Positions 7,478-13,402 of a stretch of 41,382 bases of DNA are shown here, piece by piece (the first letter of the stretch is position 1; each line of letters starts with the position of its first letter). The translations under genes were made by a program, and so were the position numbers. This DNA is from an uncultured Oscillibacter sp. (GTDB lineage Bacteria > Bacillota > Clostridia > Oscillospirales > Oscillospiraceae). The notes beneath the pieces were generated by a model. The model had not been told where the DNA came from, did not search any database, and worked only from the letters and a program-made list of their open reading frames with translations. Location: positions 1 to 41,382 of the forward strand of contig CANRYZ010000009.1 of the NCBI GenBank assembly GCA_947644365.1. Direction: 5' to 3'.

Positions 7478-7988
7478 CTTCACCGACGTGGAGGACGACT
7501 TCTGGGCCTGCAAGGCCATCTCCACCCTGACCAACGCCGGCATCATCACCGGCTTCCAGGACGGAACCTTCCGTCCCAACGCCTATATCACCCGCGCCCA
7601 GTTTGCGGCCATCGCCGCCCGGTTCGACAGCGTCGTGCCCGGCCTGGCCAATCCCTTCTCCGATGTGGCGGAGGACTACTGGGCCCGTGATCTGATCGCC
7701 TACGCGGCGGACCGGGGCTGGATCAATGGCAGCAATGGCAAATTCCGTCCCCTGGAGAACATCACCCGCGTGGAGGCCATGGACTTCATCAACAACGTGC
7801 TGGACCGGCACGTGGACGAGAAGGGCCTGCTGGAGAACGCGGCCAAATGGAGCGATGTCCCCGTCACCGACCCCAACTACTATGTGGTGGAGGAGGCCAC
7901 CAACTCCCATGACTACACCCGCAGGACCGAGGGCCAGCTTATGGAGAACTGGACTGTGCTCAACGAGGACCCCGTGTGGGATGAGTGA
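7122..7988 (+). CDS. SLH-domain C-terminal fragment of the frameshifted surface protein
   Basis: In the frame +1 to the upstream gene, codons from about 7304 to the TGA at 7986-7988 encode PLAGDLQLNKTDHFAYIKGY and three SLH repeats. These are GYQDGTVRPNNPLTRAQVATIFYRLL, then FTDVEDDFWACKAISTLTNAGIITGFQDGTFRPNAYITRAQFAAI, and a third around FSDVAEDYWARDLIAYAADRGWINGSNGKFRPLENITRVEAM. SLH domains bind pyruvylated secondary cell-wall polymers and would anchor the adhesin. The ATG at 7122 opens this frame but lies in the other frame's coding region and has no evident ribosome site, so the fragment is probably not translated alone. Residues encoded before 7303 in this frame are meaningless. It is the tail of the gene at 3689, reached only if one C is removed or skipped. 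Confidence 0.75.
   Translation: MNGPSPARTASGPAPRTFLPLAVLSSMTTMMMTMTTTMTAPSAGPLAAPAIPRPPSTMARSPLAGDLQLNKTDHFAYIKGYQDGTVRPNNPLTRAQVATIFYRLLDETSRAIYFQETNDFTDVEDDFWACKAISTLTNAGIITGFQDGTFRPNAYITRAQFAAIAARFDSVVPGLANPFSDVAEDYWARDLIAYAADRGWINGSNGKFRPLENITRVEAMDFINNVLDRHVDEKGLLENAAKWSDVPVTDPNYYVVEEATNSHDYTRRTEGQLMENWTVLNEDPVWDE
7199..7237 (+). repeat. GAY trinucleotide tract encoding 13 aspartates
   Basis: Thirteen consecutive GAC/GAT codons form an acidic linker just before the SLH region of the surface protein. Mixed GAC/GAT use reduces slippage compared with a pure repeat. Confidence 0.9.
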
Positions 7989-8023
7989 TTTTCCGGCGTC
8001 TGAAAAGACCCGGCTCTAAGCAG

Positions 8024-8062
8024 AAAGTGAGCCCCTCCGGCAGCGCCGGAGGGGCTCACTTT
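8024..8062. terminator. Bidirectional-looking terminator after the SLH gene
   Basis: AAAGTGAGCCCCTCCGGC (8024-8041) pairs perfectly with 8045-8062 around an AGC loop, an 18-bp stem whose AAA/TTT ends supply U-tracts. It follows the SLH stop by 35 bp and precedes the symporter promoter. Confidence 0.85.
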
Positions 8063-8078
8063 TGTCCGCAAAAACCTC

Positions 8079-8107
8079 TGGACATGGAAGGCGATGTGTG
8101 CTATAAT
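8079..8107 (+). promoter_or_regulatory. Promoter of the symporter/tyrA-like pair
   Basis: TGGACA (8079-8084), a 17-bp spacer and a consensus TATAAT (8102-8107). The leader of about 50 nt ends with GAGGAG (8149-8154) before a TTG start. Confidence 0.75.
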
Positions 8108-8162
8108 CACTATCGCTTTCGTACTGTAAAGCGATATATAGGCAAAGTGAGGAGAGAGAAAT

Positions 8163-9383
8163 TTGAAAGTTCTGCTGAAAAAAGAAAACCTGTTCCTGCG
8201 GGTCGCCATAGGCTTTGTCCTTGGCGTCATCCTGGGCCTGGCGGCCAAGGATTTCTCCATCGCCACCAAAGTGGTGGGCGACATCTACCTGAACCTTATC
8301 AAGCTGATGATCATCCCCATCGTGGTTTGCGCCGTGTTCTGCGGCATTGCCAACATCAAGGACGGCACGCTCCTGCGGCGCATCGGCGTGCGCACCGTGG
8401 CGCTGTATGTGGTGATGTTCGTCGTCTGCGCCGTGATCTCCCTGGCCATTGCCTGGACCATCCGGCCGGGCCTTGGCACCGTGTTTGAGAACGCCCCCGT
8501 CTACGAGGGGGAGGTCACCACGCCCACCATCACCAGCTTCCTCCTGACCATCGTGCCCACCAACATCATCAAGGCCGGGGCCGACGGCAGCACCCTGCCG
8601 GTGATCCTCTTTACCATCGTCTTCGCCGTGGCCATCCTCGCCATCGGCGAGAAGGGCCGCCCGGTGCTGGACTTCATGAACAGCCTGTCCGACGCCTTTT
8701 TCAAGATGCTGGGATACTTCATGGAGATCTCCCCCATCGGCGTGCTGTCCCTGATGGCCTACTCCGTGGCCCAGTACGGCGCGGGTATTTTCAGCGCCCT
8801 GGCCAAGTACATCGGCACCTGCTGGCTGTGTTGTATCGTGGTGTTCCTGGTGGCCATGGTGCTGCCTGTGAGCCTGTACACCAAGGTCAGCCCCGTGAAA
8901 TTCCTGAAGGCCTGCGGAAAGGTGGCTCTGGTGACCCTCTCCACCACCTCCTCCGCCGCCACCCTGCCCACCACCATCAACGTCAGCGTGGAGGACCTGG
9001 GCGCGCCGGAGGGCGTCTCCAAGTTCACCCTGCCCCTGGGCTGCACCATCAACATGTGCGGCGGCGCCTGCTCCTTCTGCTGCCTGGCCGTCTTTGTGTC
9101 GGACTTCTACAGCATCAACCTGCCCCTGGGCACCATCGTCTTTCTGGTGCTGGTAGCCACGCTTTTGAATATGGCGGCCCCGGGCATCCCCGGCGGCGGC
9201 GTGGTGCTGGGCGCCTCCTTCCTGTCCATCCTGGGCCTGCCCATCGACCTGATGGGCCCCATCAGCGGCTTTTACCGTCTGCTGGACATGGCCTTTACCA
9301 CCATCAACGTGGAGGGCGACGTGGCCGCCAACCTGATGATCGCCAAGAGCATCGGCGAGTACGACGGCTCCATGGCGAAGTGA
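8163..9383 (+). CDS. Dicarboxylate/amino acid:cation symporter (DAACS) with altered substrate site
   Basis: A TTG start at 8163 is supported by GAGGAG 8 nt upstream. The 406-residue membrane protein follows the GltPh/SLC1 fold, with a serine-rich loop (TLSTTSSAATLPTT), the TM7 motif region (TLPLGCTINMCGGA), hairpin 2 (AAPGIPGGG) and TM8 (FYRLLDMAFTTINVEGD). Against GltPh, the TM7 NMDGT reads NMCGG. In TM8, Asp394, Asn401 and Asp405 are kept, but Asp390 is Tyr and Arg397, which holds the acidic side chain, is Phe. It therefore probably does not carry aspartate or glutamate; a neutral, perhaps hydrophobic or aromatic, amino acid fits better. The following tyrosine-pathway gene starts 10 bp later and is likely in the same operon. 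Substrate and ion coupling are inference. Confidence 0.88.
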   Translation: MKVLLKKENLFLRVAIGFVLGVILGLAAKDFSIATKVVGDIYLNLIKLMIIPIVVCAVFCGIANIKDGTLLRRIGVRTVALYVVMFVVCAVISLAIAWTIRPGLGTVFENAPVYEGEVTTPTITSFLLTIVPTNIIKAGADGSTLPVILFTIVFAVAILAIGEKGRPVLDFMNSLSDAFFKMLGYFMEISPIGVLSLMAYSVAQYGAGIFSALAKYIGTCWLCCIVVFLVAMVLPVSLYTKVSPVKFLKACGKVALVTLSTTSSAATLPTTINVSVEDLGAPEGVSKFTLPLGCTINMCGGACSFCCLAVFVSDFYSINLPLGTIVFLVLVATLLNMAAPGIPGGGVVLGASFLSILGLPIDLMGPISGFYRLLDMAFTTINVEGDVAANLMIAKSIGEYDGSMAK

Positions 9384-9393
9384 GGAAAGACCC

Positions 9394-10821
9394 ATGAAAA
9401 TCGGCTATCAGGGCATCGAGGGCAGCAACTCCGAGGCCTCCGCCAAGAGCATGGCGGCGCGCCTGGGGTGGGCGGAGGTGGAGTACGTCCCCCTGGTCCA
9501 CTCCCAGGGCGTGGTGGATGCCCTCAAGTCCGGCGCGGTGGACTGCGGCGTTATGGCGACGCTGAACCACGTGGCCGGCGTGGTGCTGGAGACGGAGACG
9601 GCTCTGCGGGGTCTCAGCTACCGGATGCTGGCCCTGGACTGTATCCCGATCCACCACTGTTTGTTTGTCAAGGACCCCTCCGTGACGGAGATCCGCACGA
9701 TTGCCTCCCACATCCAGGCCCTGAAACAGTGCCGGGCCACCCTGGCCCGGGACTACCCGGAGGTCGCCTGGCGCGAGGAGGAGGACACCGCCATCGCCGC
9801 CCGGCATTTGGCGGAGGGCCTTCTGCCGCCGGATACCGGCGTATTGTGCCGCCGGGACGCGGGAGAGGCCTTCGGACTGCACCTGGTGCGGGAGAATCTG
9901 GAGGACGACGCGGAGAACGCCACGGAGTTTGAGCTGATCCGCCTCAGCGAGCGGGGACCGGACAAGCTGGTGGTTGTGGCGGGCCTGGGCCTTTTGGGCG
10001 GGTCCATGGCCAAGGCGCTGAAACGCTACACCGGCTACACCGTCTACGGCTGGAACCGCACCCGCGCCGTGGCGGAGGAGGCCCGGGCGGATGGCGCTGT
10101 TGACGGCATCGCCGACGACGCCATCTTCGCCCAGTGCGACCTGCTGATTCCGGTGCTGTACCCGGAGGCCACCATCCAGTTTCTCCGGAGGACCATCCCT
10201 CTGATGAAGCGGGGGGCCCAGGTGGTGGACCTGGTGGGCGTCAAGCAGCGGCTGGTGGAGGAGATCGCCCCCCTGGCCCTGGCCCACGGCGTCCGCTACA
10301 CCGGCGGCCACCCCATGGCGGGCCTGGCCAGGGCGGGGTACGAGCGGTCCACCCCGGACCTCTTCCAGGGTGCCAGCATGATCCTGGCGCCCACGGAGGC
10401 CACGGCCCCGGGGGACCTGGAGGCGCTGGAGAGCCTCTTTGCCCAGGTGGGCTTCCGCCGGGTGAAGGTCTGCGACCCGCAGACCCACGACCGCATGATC
10501 GCCCACACCTCTCAGCTGGCCCACATCGTGTCCAACTCCTATGTGAAGAGCCCCGTATCTCCGGACTATGTGGGCTTTGCCGGAGGGAGCTACAAGGACA
10601 TGACCCGCATCGCCTGCCTCAATGAGCGGGTCTGGAAGGAGCTGTTCATGCTGAACCGGGAGGCCCTTCTGCCGGAGATCGATCTGCTGGTCCGCCACAT
10701 GACGGAGCTGCGGGAGGCCATCGCGGCCGGGGACGGGGACCGGCTGGAGGACCTGCTCCGCCAGGGCCGGGAGGCCAAGGAGCACATCGACGCGCTGAAC
10801 CCGGACCAGCCCTCGGAGTAA
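9394..10821 (+). CDS. Prephenate dehydrogenase fused to an N-terminal prephenate-dehydratase-like domain
   Basis: The ATG follows GAGGAAAG by a few bases. Of 475 residues, about 1-185 resemble prephenate dehydratase (GYQGIEGSNSEASAKSMA, then ASHIQALKQCRATL, then EEDTAIAARHLAEG). About 188-470 are a TyrA-type dehydrogenase, with the NAD(P) loop VVAGLGLLGGS and the active-site segment GGHPMAG near residue 306. TyrA oxidises prephenate to hydroxyphenylpyruvate, or arogenate to tyrosine. In the dehydratase-like half, the usual PIENS segment reads MATLNHVAG and the catalytic N-x-TRF motif reads NATEF: Thr and Phe remain and Arg is replaced. No chorismate-mutase or ACT domain is seen. The first half may therefore be a ligand-sensing relic rather than an enzyme. 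Dehydrogenase activity is well supported; dehydratase activity is doubtful. Confidence 0.85.
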   Translation: MKIGYQGIEGSNSEASAKSMAARLGWAEVEYVPLVHSQGVVDALKSGAVDCGVMATLNHVAGVVLETETALRGLSYRMLALDCIPIHHCLFVKDPSVTEIRTIASHIQALKQCRATLARDYPEVAWREEEDTAIAARHLAEGLLPPDTGVLCRRDAGEAFGLHLVRENLEDDAENATEFELIRLSERGPDKLVVVAGLGLLGGSMAKALKRYTGYTVYGWNRTRAVAEEARADGAVDGIADDAIFAQCDLLIPVLYPEATIQFLRRTIPLMKRGAQVVDLVGVKQRLVEEIAPLALAHGVRYTGGHPMAGLARAGYERSTPDLFQGASMILAPTEATAPGDLEALESLFAQVGFRRVKVCDPQTHDRMIAHTSQLAHIVSNSYVKSPVSPDYVGFAGGSYKDMTRIACLNERVWKELFMLNREALLPEIDLLVRHMTELREAIAAGDGDRLEDLLRQGREAKEHIDALNPDQPSE

Positions 10822-10824
10822 ATC

Positions 10825-10856
10825 ACAGGGACCGCCTTATAGGCGGTCCCTGTTTT
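10825..10856. terminator. Shared terminator between tyrA-like and lysR genes
   Basis: ACAGGGACCGCC (10825-10836), loop TTATA, GGCGGTCCCTGT (10842-10853), then T residues to 10856. It ends the plus-strand gene and touches the stop codon of the convergent LysR gene at 10857. Confidence 0.85.
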
Positions 10857-11759
10857 TCACAGATACACCTGTATGTGGGGCAGGCGGCCCAGCTCCCGGC
10901 GGAGACAGTCCAGAAAGGCCCCGGTGAGCTCCGGCTTGCGCCGGGGGCCCAGAAGGTAGAAGATCCGCTCCTCCGGCGGACCCTCCTCCAGCTCCAGGAT
11001 CCGGATGTTGACCCGATTTTTCATGGAGAGGGCCGCGGACATGGGCGTTACCGCCCAGCTGTCCGCCCAGCTTCCCTGCCAGCTGAAAAACTGCTCCAGC
11101 AGGGACATCTGGTCCAGCACCGCCCGGGGCTGGGCCCCGCCGGAGAACCAGAAGCCGTGCCAGAGATCAAACTCCGGGTTCCAGGGCAGCCGCAGCTCCC
11201 GGGAGGGGTCCAGCATGGAGGGATGCGCCCGGGCCGGCAGATCACAGGCGCTTCCCGCCGCCAGCACCATGGGCTCCCGGTAGGCGGGAACGGTCTCCAC
11301 CTGGGGGCAGAACATGTCGTCGGAGATCAGGGCGACGTCCAGCGTTCCCTCCGCGATATACCGGTACGCCTCCCAGGAGTGGCAGTTGTGAAAGGTCAGG
11401 GCGCAGGCGGGGTTCTCCTCCAGAAAGGCGCGGAACACGGCCGGCAGAAGGTAGGTGCTGACGCTGCCCACGGACCCCACCCGCAGCGTCCGGCCCCGGT
11501 CCCGCCGGGCCACGTCCCGGGCCTCCTGCCACACCTGCCGCCACTTCTCCGCCACGTGGACGAAGTCCTGCCCCTGCTCCGTCAGCTCCAGTTGCCGCTG
11601 GCCCCGCTTTCGTACCAGCAGGAGACAGCCCAGCTCCTCCTCCAGGGCGCGGATATGGCGGCTCACCGCCGGCTGGGTGATGTACAGCTTTTGGGCCGCG
11701 GCAGAGAGGCTGCCGGTCCGCACGGCGGCCAGAAACACCTCAATGTCCTGATGGGTCAT
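10857..11759 (-). CDS. LysR-family transcriptional regulator
   Basis: Three hundred residues, the standard LysR size. The N-terminal winged helix-turn-helix (MTHQDIEVFLAAVRTGSLSA...ITQPAVSRHIRALEEELG) is followed by a linker helix. Then comes a periplasmic-binding-protein-like effector domain (LRVGSVGSVSTYLLPAVFRAF, later GTLDVALISDDMF). The ATG at 11759 has GGAGGA 6 nt upstream. The gene is divergent from a MATE transporter gene starting at 12014, the usual arrangement for a regulator and its target. The 254-bp gap holds a perfect AT-rich palindrome close to its own start (11772-11797), suggesting autoregulation. The effector is unknown. Confidence 0.9.
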   Translation of the reverse strand: MTHQDIEVFLAAVRTGSLSAAAQKLYITQPAVSRHIRALEEELGCLLLVRKRGQRQLELTEQGQDFVHVAEKWRQVWQEARDVARRDRGRTLRVGSVGSVSTYLLPAVFRAFLEENPACALTFHNCHSWEAYRYIAEGTLDVALISDDMFCPQVETVPAYREPMVLAAGSACDLPARAHPSMLDPSRELRLPWNPEFDLWHGFWFSGGAQPRAVLDQMSLLEQFFSWQGSWADSWAVTPMSAALSMKNRVNIRILELEEGPPEERIFYLLGPRRKPELTGAFLDCLRRELGRLPHIQVYL

Positions 11760-11771
11760 GACCTGTCCTCC

Positions 11772-11797
11772 AAAATATAATAGTTTTATTATATTTT
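11772..11797. promoter_or_regulatory. AT-rich 26-bp palindrome upstream of lysR, candidate operator
   Basis: AAAATATAATA (11772-11782) and TATTATATTTT (11787-11797) are perfect inverted arms with a GTTT centre. A second short inverted repeat, GCCA-gttt-TGGC, lies at 11801-11812. Both sit between the LysR start and the MATE promoter and contain a TATAAT-like element on the minus strand. Confidence 0.4.
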
Positions 11798-11814
11798 AAG
11801 GCCAGTTTTGGCAT

Positions 11815-11843
11815 TTTACAAGAAAAACTTTTCACGGTATACT
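11815..11843 (+). promoter_or_regulatory. Promoter of the MATE transporter gene
   Basis: TTTACA (11815-11820), a 17-bp spacer and TATACT (11838-11843). Transcription from about 11850 starts inside the left arm of the inverted repeat at 11845-11858. Confidence 0.7.
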
Positions 11844-11844
11844 G

Positions 11845-11985
11845 AGAACCTGTATTCACAGCCGCTGAACGCCGCCTGGCTGGAGGGGGCTGTCATACCG
11901 CGGCAGGATTCCCGCGGAAAATTTCCCGGTCCGGAAGAAAAATCCCCTGCCCACCCGGCATTCTCCGGTTATGAATACAGGTTCT
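11845..11985 (+). repeat. 14-bp perfect inverted repeat framing the MATE leader
   Basis: AGAACCTGTATTCA (11845-11858) and TGAATACAGGTTCT (11972-11985) are exact inverted copies 113 bp apart. They could close a long leader stem in the RNA or be the ends of a tiny non-autonomous element. No flanking direct repeats are obvious. Confidence 0.6.
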
Positions 11986-12013
11986 GATAGAAATTCTCGG
12001 AAGGAGGCGCGGC

Positions 12014-13357
12014 ATGACTTCCACAGCCGATCTGACACAGGGGCCCATCCGGCGGCAGATCATCTCTCTGGCGCTTCCGCTGCTGGCCGGCAATATTCTC
12101 CAGCAGCTCTACAATACGGTGGATGTGACCATCGTGGGGCGGTTCGTGGGGGAGGAGGCCTTTGCCGCCGTGGGAGTAGCCGGGTCCGTGATGAACCTCT
12201 TCCTGTTTCTCATCACCGGCTGCTGCGGCGGCGTCGGGACCCTGTTCTCCCAGTCCCGGGGCGCCGGGGACGGCGGCGCCTTCCGGAGGGAGTTCTTCCT
12301 GGCCTCTGTCTTCGGCGGCGGGGTCTCTCTGGCTCTGGCGGCTCTGGCGGCGCTGACCCTGCCCGTCCTTCTGGCGGCCCTCCGCACGCCGGGGGAGATC
12401 GCGGTCCCCGCGGCGGAGTACCTGCGGGTGATCTTTCTGGGCTTTCTCCCGGCCTTCGCCTATCAGTTGGGCTTCGCCGCGCTGCGGTCCATCGGGAACA
12501 CCGCCGCGGCGCTGGGGTTCCTCATGGCCTCCATGGCGGCGAATCTGGCGCTGGACGTTCTCTTTGTGGCCGGGTTTTGCTGGGGCGCCGCCGGAGCGGC
12601 CTGGGCCACGGTGCTGGCCCAGACCCTGGCGGCGGCGTGCTGTCAAATATATCTCCGGCGGCGGTTTCCCCAGCTGGTCTTTCACCGGGCGGACATGGGC
12701 TATGACCCCCGCCTCCTAGGGAAAATCGTCCGGTACAGCCTGGTGTCCGCCCTGCATATGTGCAGCCTGTACATCGGCAAGCTCCTGGTCCAGGGCACGG
12801 TGAACGGCCTGGGGACAGAGGCCATTACGGCATACACCGCCGCCACTCGGGTGGAGGGCTTCGCCAACTCCTTCGGGGACAGCGGCGCGGCCTCCATGTC
12901 GGTTTTCATCGGCCAGAACACCGGGGCGGGGGACGGAGGACGGACCCGGGCGGGCTTTTTCACCGGGGAACGGCTGCTGGCGGTCCTGGGGCTTGCCATG
13001 TCCGCACTGATGATTCTGGGAGCCGTTCCCGCCCTGTCGGCGGTACTGCCGCAAGGCGGCGGGGAGGCGGCGCTGGGGGAGGCCGTGGGGTATCTGCGGC
13101 TGGTGGCCTGCTTCTACCTCTTCAACTTTCTGGGCAGCGGCATGGTGGGCTGCTTCCAGGGGCGGGGACTGGTGAATCTGCCTGCCATGGGCGCCGCGGG
13201 GCACATTACGCTGCGGGTGGCGCTCTCCGCCCTGCTGGCTCCCCGCATGGGCCTGCCCGCCGTGGCCCTGGCCACGGGCCTGGGCTGGGTTGGGGTGGTC
13301 TCCTGCTGGAGCGTTCCCCTGCGGAGAGACCTGCGGCGGGCCGCCGCGAAGAGCTGA
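12014..13357 (+). CDS. MATE-family multidrug/toxin efflux transporter
   Basis: A 447-residue inner-membrane protein with twelve predicted membrane segments in two repeats. MATE signatures are clear: TQGPIRRQIISLALPLLAGNILQQLYNTVDVTIVGRFVG at the N-terminus and, in the second half, GLGTEAITAYTAATRVEGFANSFGDSGAASMSVFIGQNTGAG. These carriers export cationic compounds or metabolites using a Na+ or H+ gradient. The start has AAGGAGG 6 nt upstream. A LysR gene lies divergently upstream and is the likely regulator. The 5' leader is about 165 nt and framed by an inverted repeat. Substrate is unknown. Confidence 0.92.
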   Translation: MTSTADLTQGPIRRQIISLALPLLAGNILQQLYNTVDVTIVGRFVGEEAFAAVGVAGSVMNLFLFLITGCCGGVGTLFSQSRGAGDGGAFRREFFLASVFGGGVSLALAALAALTLPVLLAALRTPGEIAVPAAEYLRVIFLGFLPAFAYQLGFAALRSIGNTAAALGFLMASMAANLALDVLFVAGFCWGAAGAAWATVLAQTLAAACCQIYLRRRFPQLVFHRADMGYDPRLLGKIVRYSLVSALHMCSLYIGKLLVQGTVNGLGTEAITAYTAATRVEGFANSFGDSGAASMSVFIGQNTGAGDGGRTRAGFFTGERLLAVLGLAMSALMILGAVPALSAVLPQGGGEAALGEAVGYLRLVACFYLFNFLGSGMVGCFQGRGLVNLPAMGAAGHITLRVALSALLAPRMGLPAVALATGLGWVGVVSCWSVPLRRDLRRAAAKS

Positions 13358-13364
13358 AGCAAAA

Positions 13365-13395
13365 CCGGGGCGGGCCGATTGTCGGCCTGCCCCGG
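13365..13395 (-). terminator. Terminator of the M56/BlaI operon, also behind the MATE gene
   Basis: CCGGGGCGGGCCGA (13365-13378), loop TTG, TCGGCCTGCCCCGG (13382-13395), with a single G-U pair. On the minus strand the stem is followed by TTTT, so it mainly serves the M56 gene. Confidence 0.75.
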
Positions 13396-13402
13396 CTGCC
13401 GT

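Noticed and set aside
11845..11985. Inverted repeat considered as an insertion sequence
   Set aside because: Only 141 bp, with no transposase and no visible flanking duplication; kept only as a repeat/leader feature.
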